Positions 33,587 through 45,099 of a stretch of DNA of 64,000 nucleotides are shown in pieces; position 1 is the stretch's first letter, and every line of letters starts with the position of its first letter. The translations under genes were made by a program, and so were the position numbers. Source of the stretch: Cladocopium goreaui (lineage: Eukaryota > Sar > Dinophyceae > Suessiales > Symbiodiniaceae); contig CAMXCT020002700.1 in assembly GCA_947184155.2 (NCBI GenBank), forward strand, positions 25,626 to 89,625, in the 5' to 3' direction. The notes under the pieces are model-generated. The model was not told the origin of the DNA. It ran no database searches and saw only the letters and a program-made list of their open reading frames with translations.

Positions 33587-33646
33587 CTTGGTTCCTAGAG
33601 CTAGAGAGGTGTATTGGTGTATGGCTCCAATATCAAATCTGGATAA

Positions 33647-33758
33647 TACCCTCTGGTAATTTGTTACATAGCTATTGAAAATGGCCATAGAAATAGTGGA
33701 TTTTCCCATTAAAAAATGGTGGATCTTTCCATAGCTATGTAAAGTTTACCAGAGGCTA
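33647..33758. mobile_element. MITE family 1 copy
   Basis: TA-bounded; right TIR has one change (AGAGGCTA). Confidence 0.9.
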
Positions 33759-34904
33759 TCTCAAATTTCCACTTCAACCAAATGAGCAGTGTTCAAAAGG
33801 CTTTGTGTAATCGGTTGATACTGGCTGGGTGACGATTCCCATGGGTGATAGCAATTCTCTTCAGAAACGGGTACTGTAAGCTGTACAACCCCCGGTTTCA
33901 GAACTGATCAAACTATGTAGCTCTACATGGGTTTGTCTAAAAATTGGGTACCCCCCAGTTCCAATGTTTTCTCATAACATTCCTGTTAAGACGGCCATGA
34001 TGATGGCTATTTAGGGGATATGTATCCAATTTTCAGACTGCAATTGACAGTGATTTATATCTCACTATTTCTCACTAATTATATCCGTAAAATGCATCCC
34101 TATTGTGCATCCCCCTTAGGAACTGGTCAATAACCGTATTCAAAACCCAGTTATATATCAAATAACTTAAATAACCCCACTAAATGAGGACTTACTGGGG
34201 TTATTAACCAGTTTCGATACTTATGATTCCTGGGATGATCATTCTCATACTTATTATCCACTTATTATCCAGTCATTATTATTAACCAGTTATTATCCGG
34301 TTACTTATTAACCAAGTAGGAAGACTTGTTGAACATGTCCATTGCCATCTTTTCGCTTCCAGGCCTACAGTCTCGCTGCTGTTTTCGGTCTCACTCGCCA
34401 CCTATCAGCTGTGGTGCAGAGCTTTCTGAACTTTGCTTAGCGGTGAAGAGCGCGGGTAACCTCCAGTAAACTACGTAACTTTGACATAGTCATGCAAAAT
34501 CAACCATGAAAGTAGATAGTTTCCTAGGGAAATACCATTGATTTCCCATAGCTACGCTAGTTTTATATGGTTTTATTATATAGATGATATTACACGATTG
34601 GGATGCTTCAGGAGCAACACTGTTCCAAGCAAGATTTGTGGGTTTCCTGAATCTCAACTTCAGTCCAAGAACCCTTTCTAACTATTGGTGTGTTTTCAAA
34701 TCATAATCTTGGTATGCGCCATATATACTGAAAAGATTTCAAAAGTTCAGCAAAACTAAAGGCACCTAAGGAAGACTACAAAAATGCCCCAGAGAAAAGA
34801 ATAAACTACTGAGCTTCACTAAAACACCAAGAGCCACAGAACAAATCTTAGAACCACAAAAACAATCAACAACATCAAGCAACTTCAGTATGAACTGCTA
34901 GAAC
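33759..34904. other. Mostly intronic; degraded MITEs
   Basis: Contains a degraded family 1 copy (34457-34565), a degraded family 3 copy (34110-34210) and a TTATTATCC run (34235-34310). An island at 34340-34450 has a plus frame after a strong acceptor reading AYSLAAVFGLTRHLSAVVQS to a TAG, which could be a plus-strand terminal exon. Confidence 0.45.
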
Positions 34905-35002
34905 CTGCAATTCCCTGTCCTGTTCCCTTAGAGAAAACAGTCTGCCCCAAAGGAGCAAACATGTTCCGTTGTAGCCATCCCAGTGCACCAAATGTGGACA
35001 TG
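34905..35002 (-). CDS. Candidate exon, unknown protein
   Basis: Acceptor caattgaacag; donor GTTCTA. Reads MSTFGALGWLQRNMFAPLGQ and then TVFSKGTGQGIA. Clear protein character; family not recognised. A family 2 MITE lies 78 bp upstream. Confidence 0.65.
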
Positions 35003-35079
35003 CTGTTCAATTGTTTCTGATTGTTGGGGAGAACATGTTTTTTATTGATGATATCGCGGCTCAAAGCCCCACAACATTG

Positions 35080-35173
35080 CCTGTTTGGTGGTTTCAACCC
35101 CGAATATGAAAGTCAGTTGGGATGATTATTCCCAATATATGGAAAAATAAAAAATGTTCCAAACCACCAACCA
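35080..35173. mobile_element. MITE family 2 copy
   Basis: Left end shortened (CTGTTTGGTGG); right end intact (CCACCAACCAG). Confidence 0.88.
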
Positions 35174-35958
35174 GTTGCTAATTTTTGTATCTAACCATAT
35201 TCTTTGGGGGTACATCATTTCGACTACCCCCAAATCCCACAGGATTTATACGTGCCATGGTCAAGACATGGTAATATGGGGCATGGTCATCCAACCATCG
35301 CCAGGGGAAATGGGCATATTAACCGTGTAACAGGGGGAATGACATCCCCCTTTATGGTTGACTAACTCTTGACCATGACAAATATATAGGTTATATTCCC
35401 GACTACTACAGTTGCTCCTGATTTAATAATACCCTACTGTACCACAGTATCGGGTCCATTTGCAAATTGATCCTGATCTTTCTATTTAAAAGTCATTATA
35501 AACTGAAATGGATAAAATCAGGATATGGTTTCTTTCTGAAAATAGTGTAGCCCTAAATCTGCTGATTCATCCTTGTTTTCCTACTTTTAAACGACTAGTT
35601 CGGGGTATACAACATGTTTACACACCCAAATATCCTATTGTTGGTTAGTTATATGGAATAATATGGAATAATATGGAATAATAATATACTATACTATTCA
35701 CATTATTCATGTAACATTAAGATTTGTTAATCCCCCCATGCACCCGCCAAAAAGATCCCGTTATCAAATATGGCTTGCTGAACTCCTTTCCATTTATGGA
35801 TGATTTCCCAAACTATAAACCTCCATTATGCCTCCATTTATAGCAATTTACAACAATTTATATACTATACATTATTATTATTATCATCATTATGATCATC
35901 ATCATTATCATTATTATGATTATTATATATAACTATAATACTATATATATATATATAT
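35174..35958. other. AT-rich non-coding stretch
   Basis: No supported exon. TTATCATCAT and TATATA microsatellites at 35870-35960. Confidence 0.6.
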
Positions 35959-35960
35959 AT

Positions 35961-36080
35961 CTGGGTAAATTATAATAATTCACTAACCTGAATAGTTCGG
36001 CCATTTGGAGATGATGTCCAATACTAACCATGATTCCCAGTGAGGGAGAACAGGGAGGTCGTTATAATTTACCCAGATAT
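35961..36080. mobile_element. Hairpin element with ATCTGGGTAAATTATAA ends
   Basis: 17-bp perfect inverted ends around about 85 bp. Single copy here, directly beside a family 1 MITE. Confidence 0.7.
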
Positions 36081-36095
36081 ATGGTATTTTGTATA

Positions 36096-36205
36096 TACCC
36101 TCTGGTAAACGTTTACATAACTATGGAAAGATCCACCATTTTTAATGGGAAAATCCACTATAAATAGCCATTTTCAATAGCTATGTAACAAATTACCAGA
36201 GGGTA
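36096..36205. mobile_element. MITE family 1 copy with flank duplication
   Basis: TA-bounded and intact. TATGGTATTTTGTA on the left and TGTGGTATTTTGCA on the right suggest that more than a TA may have been duplicated. Confidence 0.9.
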
Positions 36206-36248
36206 TGTGGTATTTTGCAGCTTGCCATCTTTGATTACCCGAGGGTAC

Positions 36249-36328
36249 CCTGAGTTTCCTCGCCTCCCACGCCAGAGAGCTCCAGCGAAAGCCGCGTGGC
36301 GAGGCATCGGGACTTAGATCCTGCCGGG
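36249..36328 (-). CDS. Candidate exon ending at a MITE-like terminus
   Basis: Acceptor cgataggcccag. Reads PAGSKSRCLATRLSLELSGV and then GGEETQ. The donor is GTACCCTCGGGTAAT, which differs by one base from the MITE family 1 end GTACCCTCTGGTAAT. Confidence 0.55.
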
Positions 36329-36632
36329 CTGGGCCTATCGGTCCACGGGGAGTGAACCACAACGAATAAGATTAATGGTTAATATTAATGGTTATTATAT
36401 GCTTAATGATGGTTAATAATAAACTGGATTATGAATTGCGATAAATGGAGGTTTATAGTTTGGGAAATCATCCATATATATATAATAATTAGAATAAATA
36501 AAAAGTAACCATAGTTGGATTGCTATAGCGATACTCTTATAATCCGTTATCTGCAGTTTTTTTTGATTTTTAATGGCATACATATATTTGTTCATCAGAT
36601 TTTAACGGGCTGATGGTGGTCATCACTTCAAC

Positions 36633-36709
36633 CCCGTAGCCTCCGCCCACGCGTTCCTCAGAAGATGCCAACGGAGAAAGCGTCACCATGGTCGGATGCC
36701 TGTGATACC
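36633..36709 (-). CDS. Candidate exon, unknown protein
   Basis: Acceptor ttcaccatcccag; donor GTTGAA. Reads YHRHPTMVTLSPLASSEERV and then GGGYG. Frame remains open beyond the donor, so the end is tentative. Confidence 0.55.
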
Positions 36710-37298
36710 CTGGGATGGTGAAATTAGGGGTTAGCTTCTGGTTTAGATCTTCAAGCAACTATAGTCTATTAGTGGTTATACCGTGCTTACATATATAATG
36801 GTTATTTAATGTTCTCTATTGATTATATGGTGGTCATATAGTGATCATACAGGTGATAATATGGTAGTTATACTATATACTAACCAAAACTTGGTCAGAT
36901 TCCCCATGAAAATTAGGGTATCCGGGTATATGGAAGTTTTGGACAAACCGATGTGCTTACGGGTCAAAACCCTACTACATCCAGTACCCTGGTGTTCATT
37001 AAAAAAATACTGATAAATGGATGTTCATCTTCCCAAAACATATTGATAATTTTCTATGATCCGGTATTCCCATTATATGTCTTATTGTTCCAGCAACTAT
37101 TTGTATCATCCATAGATTATCCACGTAATTGGGTCCATAGCCCATATGACTATCTATATATATATATCCATATAATTGGTTCTATGATATTCCCATAAGC
37201 TATATTAAAATATATCATATACTATCCATATATTATCATATATATATATTATCCATATATTATCCATATATGATCCATATTATCATCCCATGCCCCAC

Positions 37299-37398
37299 CC
37301 CGAGCTCAGCGTCCAGCTCTTCAGCTCCCGACATCCTCCCGACCTGCATTCGCTTCGTTCGCTTCGCCAACGCGGCAGTTGAAGGCTTCTCATCGCCT
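37299..37398 (-). CDS. Candidate exon, unknown protein
   Basis: Acceptor gtgcctcag; reads GDEKPSTAALAKRTKRMQVG and then RMSGAEELDAELG, to donor GTGGGG. A shorter end at GTCGGG after RMQ is possible. Basic then acidic helix. Confidence 0.55.
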
Positions 37399-37559
37399 CT
37401 GAGGCACGGGAACTAGCCGTGGCAGATAGACATATCTTGAACATGTATCAGGAATCATATATAAGGAATGTCTTGAGATCAGAAGGCATCATATATCAGG
37501 AATTATTACGATGATATATGAATTTATATGATATACATTGATAATATATAAATATTATA

Positions 37560-38240
37560 TATATATATGTATGAATACGGTGAATGTGTTATGATAACAG
37601 CAAACTCTGCTTGGTCTTGGCGAGTTCAACCCGTGGCCTCCCAGCTGTCGGTGTCACCACATGGCGGTAGCGTTCAGCAGGGCTTCGTCGGTTGGAGGTT
37701 CTGCAAACGCGACGACTGCAGAATCTGCAGAATCTGCAGAACCAAATCTCAAAGATAGACCCTTTTGTTTTGTTCATGACTTCGTTTCCGCTTTGAAAGA
37801 GTCGATTTTTCACATGTTCGCAGGGCTTTTTGAGCTATTTAGAATCATTGAGATGCTTCTGGTTTCTGAAGAATGTGTATTTTTTGCCAGTCTGCAGCTA
37901 TCTCTCTGTGCGATCTGCAGCGCATCTGGCACTTCTGAGTCCTCAGACTCTGTCACTCGGACTTGGTGGACACATGTTGTCCTCAGCTGTAAATACTGCA
38001 GCAAATCGGACTAGGCTAAAAGTGTCGTTCGTAGCTCTTGAGATCTTAGATCCAGTGAAAACTTCTCGCGTGCGATTTGCAGCCAACATGAATTGTCTTT
38101 TCTTCAATCATCATTCCATTACTGGCTGTTTCACGTTCCAAAAATGATGCCTTTGGGCACACCGTGTCATCATACTGTTCATGAATCTTCCCAGGAGTGG
38201 AATGCTTGAAGCCATTTTCCTCGCTCACACATCACGTCAG
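37560..38240. other. Coding-like block with shifting frames
   Basis: Minus frames in succession read KIHEQYDDTVCPKASFLERE (38.2-38.05 kb), VTESEDSEVPDALQIAQRDS (38.0-37.8 kb) and a third frame below. A 117-codon plus frame overlaps. CTGCAGAAT short repeats occur near 37715. It may be a decayed element gene or a set of exons. Confidence 0.35.
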
Positions 38241-38343
38241 AAACATTTATTGGACTCTTCTGATTTTAATTTGGAACACTATGTATTGAGTATCTCTATA
38301 TAACACTGGAAGATTTTGAATTAAAAACAAAACCGTCGGACAC

Positions 38344-38415
38344 CTGGGCCCACAGGTGTTAAGTCTGTCAGATCCACACCCAATGTGCCAGTCTGTTCCT
38401 TTGAACAATTTGTTT
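38344..38415 (-). CDS. Candidate exon, unknown protein
   Basis: Acceptor gagcatttgcag and donor GTGTCC. Best frame reads TNCSKEQTGTLGVDLTDLTP. A family 1 MITE starts 86 bp upstream. Confidence 0.5.
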
Positions 38416-38500
38416 CTGCAAATGCTCGCCAAGACATATTGCGCTTTTTCTAAACAGGTTTGGACATGGTTAATCATAGTTTCGCCCATTCAACTGCAAA

Positions 38501-38621
38501 TACCATCTGGTTATTTAACAGTTCGCCATGGAAGATCCTTGATAAATGGAGGTTTCTAGCTGGGAAAATCATCTGTAAATGGGCCATGGCTTCCATAGCT
38601 ATGTTAAATAGCCAGAGGGTA
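38501..38621. mobile_element. MITE family 1, diverged
   Basis: Left end TACCATCTGGTTATTTAACA and right end intact; core rearranged. Confidence 0.85.
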
Positions 38622-39037
38622 ATCATGAATTGAGGTATCCCGGTCCCTCCCCGTTCAACGGAAACTCATGAACATCATCTATAGTTGGTGATTTATATAG
38701 CAGCCGCTTCACCATGAAAAATCAGATATAGACGTCTACCCAGAACATGTCGTAAAGCCAATCATAAACCATCCCCCAAAAAAGAGGCTGATTTGATGAT
38801 GTGAAATGATCCCCTTCGATGCTTGGTCAATGGATGTCAATGGCGACTGTCCAAATGAAATCACCAGCCATTATTCGTCCATTTTTATACCACTAGAATC
38901 CATTGATGATTCATGCACATTGTCCCCTTTTGTTGAATGTTGAATTTCATTAAATCCCATTATTATACCATTAGAATCCATTAATCATTAAACATTCATC
39001 AAAATCACCATGTTTTTCCTTTGTTTCTGGTCCTCAC

Positions 39038-39120
39038 CAGCTCTCGAGAAACCGCCCAGCAGTCGGCCAGTAAACCGACACCCAACCGGTGGTCGCATGC
39101 GGTCGCGTAATCTGTGACTC
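39038..39120 (-). CDS. Candidate exon, unknown protein
   Basis: Donor GTGAGG is close to consensus. Preferred frame reads VTDYATACDHRLGVGLLADC and then WAVSREL. A second frame is open. Confidence 0.5.
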
Positions 39121-39369
39121 CTCCAGGTTCTCTAAACTTTTCCACGTCAGCATTTCAACAAGCTCCAATAAAATTTAACGGACCCATATGAAACCACTTT
39201 AAACAACATATAGGACCAACAAAAACAATACAAAAACCCACCTAAAATGCAAAAACAATGAATTCTGTGAGCTCTTCTTGCCTGTGAATTACTACACAAA
39301 TCATTCAAGACCTATCCACTGCTAGGTATTTCAAGCTTTTGTTTTTCCAGTTGTCGCCTGGTCATCACA

Positions 39370-39560
39370 GATGACCGCAAGACAACGCAGATGCAGCAGG
39401 AACATCGGTAGCTGCCCTCCGGATGTCAGCGGCTACAGAAACCTTCCTGTGACCTTGAATGCTTTTATAAAACAAGAAGCGACGAGAGAGCGTACAACTT
39501 CCGGCTGGCAGGAATGCATAGTAACTCTGGTTTATCGCCTTACAATCTGACAACAAGAGG
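39370..39560. other. Coding-like on both strands
   Basis: Minus frame: SYYAFLPAGSCTLSRRFLFY up to TTCAAG|GTCACA. Plus frame is open for over 60 codons. Undecided. Confidence 0.35.
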
Positions 39561-39773
39561 GCTATTTATTCCATTCGACCCTGGGGTTCGATTCCAGGCA
39601 CCAACAAACGCCAATGACGCGTGTGGACGTGAAATACGTGAACCGCGCATCTTTTGTATTCTTTGGTATACTTCATCTTAAAGAGACGGCTTCCCAACCA
39701 GATAGAGACTGTCAAAATACAAAAACCTGAATGCTGATCCATTTATCGTTCATCACTTTGGGCTTAAGACCAC

Positions 39774-39856
39774 CCCAAAATTGGGCACCACAGAGGGTTC
39801 TTCCGCTCTTTGACCCTGTTTCACAAGGTCTCCAGCTGCGTTTTTTTTTTTGGCTC
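39774..39856 (-). CDS. Candidate exon, unknown protein
   Basis: Between ggtag and GTGGTC; reads AKKKNAAGDLVKQGQRAEEP and then SVVPNFG. Lysine run is encoded by an A-tract. Confidence 0.52.
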
Positions 39857-40161
39857 CTACCATTTGTGACGTGGTTTCACGTCTCAGTAATTCTTGTTGA
39901 TTACCAAAGCTCTCTCCTGCAGCGTCGAATGCCGGAAACCAAGCTACCGCAAATTACCCCCATCGAACAAGATTGATCGAAGCTTGGGAAGGTAGCTTCC
40001 TGGGAGTAAATGTATGCACACATCTCTGGCTGCAAAGTAGATTGATCCAACAACAATGAATATGTATATAGATCTGAATATAAACATGACTATAAACATG
40101 AATAGATCAGGATAGACCAAGCATGGAGAGTGGCAAATGTGGCATTCCTTTCCCTTTACAC

Positions 40162-40235
40162 CTCAAAGGCTGCTGGTGTCTGCACGTTGAAGAGGCAGCA
40201 AAAGCCCACGAGGAACAAAACGGTCCACAGGGAAC
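40162..40235 (-). CDS. Candidate exon, hydrophobic or terminal
   Basis: Acceptor ctacacag and donor GTGTAA. One frame reads SLWTVLFLVGFCCLFNVQTP, a possible membrane helix. Another reads PVDRFVPRGLLLPLQRADTS and stops just before the donor. Undecided frame. Confidence 0.45.
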
Positions 40236-40667
40236 CTGTGTAGCTTGATGTGCATCCCAGGTAGACGGGGTTCATGACATTTCACAACCATCTGTCAAAT
40301 ATACCCAGTGACCTGCTTTCATTGGACACTTAGTGTTTCGATTCAGGGAACTTACATTTGAAGTATTGAAACGGAAGCGTGTTGTTTATCTATAGACATC
40401 AGACTTGTCCCTTCAGAATGCTGGTGGCTGGTAGAGTATTTCTTAACCTTGGAGGTACATCAGATGGGTTCTCTGTACCAGTGCGGAACTGTTCCGTAGA
40501 TGCTCTCTCCAGCTAACCATCATTATAACCTCCATTAGCTATAATAGTTATATCATGTTATATCATTATATATCCTTAACTAATAGTTATATCAATTTCC
40601 ACCATAAACTAGAGAGAACCAACTTCTGCGCGTCAACTTCGCAATCGTAAACAGGGGCCCCACTGAC

Positions 40668-40744
40668 CCCAGGTCACAAGGGCTAAGTGCCGAACCAATC
40701 AGAATGCCAGTCATGATATTTGGCGTCAGCATCAAGGGCTGTCC
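40668..40744 (-). CDS. Candidate exon, frame debatable
   Basis: Acceptor gacactggcag. Frame 1 reads GQPLMLTPNIMTGILIGSAL, a possible membrane helix, to GTCAGT. A second frame reads TALDADAKYHDWHSDW to an earlier GTTCGG and would fit the upstream phase. Confidence 0.45.
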
Positions 40745-41089
40745 CTGCCAGTGTCAGCTTCCCCCAATTCGACAGGGCCTGGATCTAGTTCCCCAACTCT
40801 CATCGGGTAAGATCACCAAGGCTGACCAAAAAGTGTCATCCTTGAAGAGAAAAACAGTCACCCACATCTAGTCATGAACTCACATCAACAAATAAACTAA
40901 AATAAAGTGTTCAAAAGTAAACATGTTCCTCAAATGAAATTCACGTATCAGGATAGTCAACGGGTGCACTGAGTTAACAAAAAAAGGCAAGCACTTTCAA
41001 TTCTTCAATCCACATGAAGTTAGAGACTTGAAGACATTATAATTAACTATAGTTCTAGTTGATTGGTTGGAACTATAAGTGGATCAATG

Positions 41090-41515
41090 TGACATATATA
41101 TATATCTATAGTTATGTATAGTTATGTATAGTTAAATATAGTTATATATAGTTATATATAGTTATATATAGTTATATAAATATAGTTATATATATAGTTG
41201 TATATATATAGTTCTATGTAGTTATATATATAGTTATATATATAGTTATATATATATAGTTATATATATATAGTTACATATATAGTTATATATATATATA
41301 GTTCTATATAGTTATATATATAGTTCGATATAGTTATATATACGTATATATATATAGTTCTATATAGTTATATATACGTATAAATATATATAGTTCTATA
41401 TAATTATATATACTTATACATATAGTTCTATATAGTTATATATACTTATACATGTAGTTCTATATAGTTATATATACGTATATGTATATAATTATATATA
41501 TGTATATTTACAATA
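41090..41515. repeat. TATAGTTATA repeat tract
   Basis: Over 400 bp of TATATAGTT units with GTT spacing of about 10 to 20 bp. Confidence 0.95.
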
Positions 41516-41551
41516 TATAAATGTCCTTTCTACTCCAACCTCCAGTTAAAC

Positions 41552-41600
41552 CCAGACACGCGTCCACGGCCCTCATCCCAGGGGCCTCATACTTGGACGC
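41552..41600 (-). CDS. Candidate 49-nt exon
   Basis: Acceptor ctttcggtcccag and donor GTTTAA. The only open frame reads ASKYEAPGMRAVDACL and is phase-compatible with the 41872-41985 exon. Confidence 0.6.
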
Positions 41601-41676
41601 CTGGGACCGAAAGCTGGATGCTCATTGATGGTCACTGATGGTCAACAATAAGCTTGCTTAGTACCCACTCAGTGGG

Positions 41677-41780
41677 TACCCTCTGGTAAACTAACATAGC
41701 TATGGAAATTCACCATTTTTAATGGGAAAATCAACTATAAATGGCCATTTTCAATAGCTATGTTAAATTACCAGAGGGTA
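41677..41780. mobile_element. MITE family 1 copy
   Basis: Intact TA-bounded copy, 92 bp past the donor of the 41872-41985 exon. Confidence 0.92.
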
Positions 41781-41871
41781 TCCCATTTATAACTCAATCG
41801 GTCATTGATAACTCAGCTCGCCGACTGCTGGTTTTGGCCTGCGGTTCCAACGGCCGGCTGGGCTGTCCGAC

Positions 41872-41985
41872 TTGGCTTCGCTGCGCAGTTGCGAAAGCGA
41901 TGAAGCTCATCAGGAGCATGGACATCATAGAGAGCGCCTGCGGCTTACCCCGAATCAAACGGCCCGTTGGTCCCAATTTTGGTTG
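41872..41985 (-). CDS. Exon with a hydrophobic segment
   Basis: Acceptor gctgggatcag; 38 codons in phase 0 read QPKLGPTGRLIRGKPQALSM and then a hydrophobic run MSMLLMSFIAFATAQ, to donor GTCGGA. If not spliced, the frame runs to a TGA at 41794. Likely a membrane or signal-anchor segment. It joins the 42043-42126 exon without phase shift. Confidence 0.62.
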
Positions 41986-42042
41986 CTGATCCCAGCAGGA
42001 AAACCCGGTTCTGTGACATATATCACCACACTCCATGTGTAC

Positions 42043-42126
42043 GGCTCGCAATGGTCGTTTTTGTCGCTTGAAGGAAAGGTATGCCACCATCCCCACCCAA
42101 GCCAGTAGTAGAGTATCATAGTTTAT
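42043..42126 (-). CDS. Exon with possible membrane helix
   Basis: Acceptor gtcatggcag; reads INYDTLLLAWVGMVAYLSFK and then RQKRPLRA, to donor GTACAC. The hydrophobic helix followed by basic residues fits the positive-inside rule. Phase 0 on both sides. Confidence 0.6.
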
Positions 42127-42446
42127 CTGCCATGACTTGGGGTTCACCGACAAAGTGAAGTGCTCCTTTTAGGGCGGTGGGTATCTTGGCCTCCCATCAA
42201 ACCGTTTGGAGTGGTTGTACTTTCAAAAAGCATGAAAAACATATTGAACTTATTCTCTGCAACTACCATGTGAAGTGCAAGACACAAGTAATTCAAGTAT
42301 ATTCAAGTGATCTAAGCAAGCCATTGGTGGTAGCAGTACTGAACTGAACAGACGAGTGGCTTTGCGATAAAACAACCACTCACCAGCCAAACACCTCTAC
42401 AGGGGATCCTATGGCCATTCCAACGCCGCTGTGCCTTGTCGTTCAC

Positions 42447-42505
42447 CATTTTTTGGAGCGCCGTTTCTGGAGGGCCTTCGGCGTCGCCAGATGCGAAGGG
42501 ATTTT
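42447..42505 (-). CDS. Candidate exon
   Basis: Acceptor cttcaccgtag and donor GTGAAC. Reads NPFASGDAEGPPETALQKM and is in phase with both the 42919-43000 and 42043-42126 exons. Confidence 0.6.
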
Positions 42506-42918
42506 CTACGGTGAAGTAATTCTGATTCGTCAGTCCGCTAAGTGGGATATACATGATATACATTGGTAAATGGGTTATAATTTAATATAGAATAATGGTT
42601 GCTCCTCTGGTATTCTAACCTGGGGCTAAGATCAATTTTTAGTAGGAACATATTCTATGATTGTGAATGGATAGTTTTGCAGCACACCAAGTGAGAGTAC
42701 CAAAGTGTATGTATAATTACCATAAAACTATATAAAACTCAAGTTTCATACTATGCATTTTTCAATCATTTTCATATTATCCTCTGGATCTATACAATCC
42801 CAATGAACCAAACTGCCACGTATGACATACTGATTGCATGCTATGAGAACTTCCATGCATTGTGATGGCCTGGGATGACTATCCTCTCCAGATTCCAGGG
42901 GCCGAGCACCGGTGGCAC

Positions 42919-43000
42919 CGGGCCTCTGATCTTCCGGTTGCCACTTTTCGTTGCCCGGTCGGCCGGTGGGTTCTGTTGCGCCGAACCCAACACCCCTAAG
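42919..43000 (-). CDS. Candidate exon, polar
   Basis: Long pyrimidine acceptor (ttttcctctcttccaag) and donor GTGCCA. The phase-compatible frame reads LRGVGFGATEPTGRPGNEKW and then QPEDQRP. On the plus strand TPLSLEERKIMQRVKDVLQG is also protein-like. Confidence 0.5.
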
Positions 43001-43551
43001 CTTGGAAGAGAGGAAAATTATGCAACGGGTGAAGGATGTTTTGCAGGGTGATCGGAAGGTCGATAGAAAACTGTGAGCCATTTTTAGGTCTTCAACTCAT
43101 CACGCGTCGACTTTCCAACTTTCCAACTTTACCGCGACTCTTTAGATTTTAGACAACTTCACATTGACAAAAACCATCTTGACATCTCTGGAGAGTCAAG
43201 ACCCCTCCTTTCAAGTCATTCTTCCAGGCTGCCCTTAGAACTATCAATACACATTAATACATATCAATATTCAACTCTCAACTTAACAAGCAGAGATTTG
43301 GTCAAGCTGAGACTGCTTCCCCTTCTTTTAGTGTTTTTGCGGCTCGTTTGCAGGGCATGTTTGCTATGATGGCAGCATGCACTAAGCCATCACTAAGCAT
43401 CGAATTACGGAGGTAACGGAGGTACGTCAAGCCAGAAAAATGCTAAATAGATCCAGTATGATCCAGTAGGACAGCATGCAAATGCCATTGTTCCATAGTG
43501 TTCCATATTGTTCCCAGTTTCTTGATGGGGTGTTGATACCTAACCAATCAC

Positions 43552-43610
43552 TGGAAGATATCAATTTCAGTGACAATTCACAGTTGCTCTGCGAGACCAT
43601 CACCTCAGAT
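43552..43610 (-). CDS. Candidate exon
   Basis: Acceptor taaagcgcag; donor GTGATT. Reads SEVMVSQSNCELSLKLISS. A plus frame is open as well. Confidence 0.42.
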
Positions 43611-43849
43611 CTGCGCTTTAAACCAATTCGTGCACCGGGCCACGTTTGTGGCATCGCTAAACATTGGCAAGGCTCCAGGTTCAACTAGGCATAGCGCATA
43701 AGGGATGTACGCCTGTAAAGTCCGGCAACAAACTTGATGTAACTTGATGTTCAGCACATCCACTGTGTCTTACTTTTTGGAAGCACTTTCATCTAGCATC
43801 ATCTACATCATCTACCCATCATTAACATTCATTAACCATATTTTAAAGC

Positions 43850-44000
43850 AACGACCCGAAGACCAAAGCCTTCCAAACAATCGAATTTTGGAACACACTC
43901 TGCTCCTGGCAGACATGGCATGACATGGCCGTCACCGTGGGACTGGAGCGCGCGTTTTTCACGGGAGGAAAACTGACGAAACGAAACCCGAACTGAAGGG
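43850..44000. other. Coding-like island, strand undecided
   Basis: Plus frame: KAFQTIEFWNTLCSWQTWHD and on to a TGA. Minus frame: RALQSHGDGHVMPCLPGAEC. Both lack decisive splice sites. Confidence 0.35.
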
Positions 44001-44416
44001 ATGTCATATGGAAACCTGCCAAAGCTAGAGTTTTAGCATGTTTTAGCTGACTTCCTCTTGAACTAGAGATGATATGTGGATATATGCTGATATATGTGGT
44101 ATAGCAGCATCAATGTACCCTCTGATCATATTCGATTGAATTAAATATCAAAAGTGATACGGTTTCAACTTGGACTTGGGGACCACTTGAGCGTACAAAA
44201 CACAGGTACGCGCAGAACAGCAGCTGGAGCTCTTTGTTGTGATCAAACAATCACCCAGGGATTCTGGGCATCTGCGGCTTGTGAACAGTTCTGATCCAGA
44301 GCCATGTGGATGTGTGAAACAAGCAAGATGGGTTGATCATCTCAAGTCATTTTCCTCCAGTTAACCACTATACTTTCCATCACTTTTTTCTCTGTGGACA
44401 GCGATCAAATGGCAAC

Positions 44417-44477
44417 CTGCGGCACAAAGTCGCCCCGGAAGGGGTCTGCGGCTTCTCAAAAGCAAGAGCCTTAGAGT
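44417..44477 (-). CDS. Candidate exon, strand debatable
   Basis: Minus: SKALAFEKPQTPSGATLCR between ctgcaag and GTTGCC. Plus: strong acceptor ctctgtggacag at 44401, then DQMATCGTKSPRKGSAASQK to a TAG. Either reading could be real. Confidence 0.42.
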
Positions 44478-44599
44478 CTTGCAGTTTTTACCATACGTGC
44501 TTTGTAGAAACCATCTCTTTGACTCTAATTAATCAAGTTGATGCCAGTGAAGAATCATTAATTATGGAGGAAACATGAGGAAACCTTCATCTGCCGGGG

Positions 44600-44685
44600 G
44601 AATCCATGGTCTTCCTACATGTTTCCAACCAAGCCACCTCCTCGCAACCGGAGGAGAGGATTTTTGGTGGCCTTGGACAGGTGAG
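44600..44685 (+). other. Possible plus-strand exon with consensus donor
   Basis: TTGGACAG|GTGAGA is a near-perfect donor on the plus strand. The frame before it reads TSSQPEERIFGGLGQ. The minus strand has a competing acceptor. Confidence 0.35.
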
Positions 44686-45099
44686 AATCGACCCATACCC
44701 GTGTGGAATCGCCACAAGTGACTGGTGATCAATTGGATCCCCACCTTTTTTGGTGGTTTTTAGATGTTAGCCTTTTCATGGGCCTAAATGGCCTAAATCA
44801 TCGAATTTGATATAGCTAATATGGTTCTGTCGATGGTAAGTTTTGACCATGGATCCCCATGGTGATTTGATGCTGAAGCGAAAATGAGTCATTTTTCAAG
44901 TCGAGTCGTACTGTAGGTCCATTTTTCGTTCACTGGGTTGCTTGAGAGACAATAGATGACAATAGTACAGACAGTTGCCCCAGAAGGGTAAACTAACATA
45001 GATCTGATCTGGAAAATCCATGAAAATCCCTGGGGAAAATCTGTAGCTGGTGACTTTTCCACATCCTGTCCATGATTCTGCTACTTTACAGGAGCTTAA

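Noticed and set aside
39577-39602. tRNA-like T-arm (GGGTTCGATTCC with CACCA nearby)
   Set aside because: The seven-base T-loop with a five-pair stem cannot be formed, and no acceptor, D-arm or anticodon arm fits upstream.
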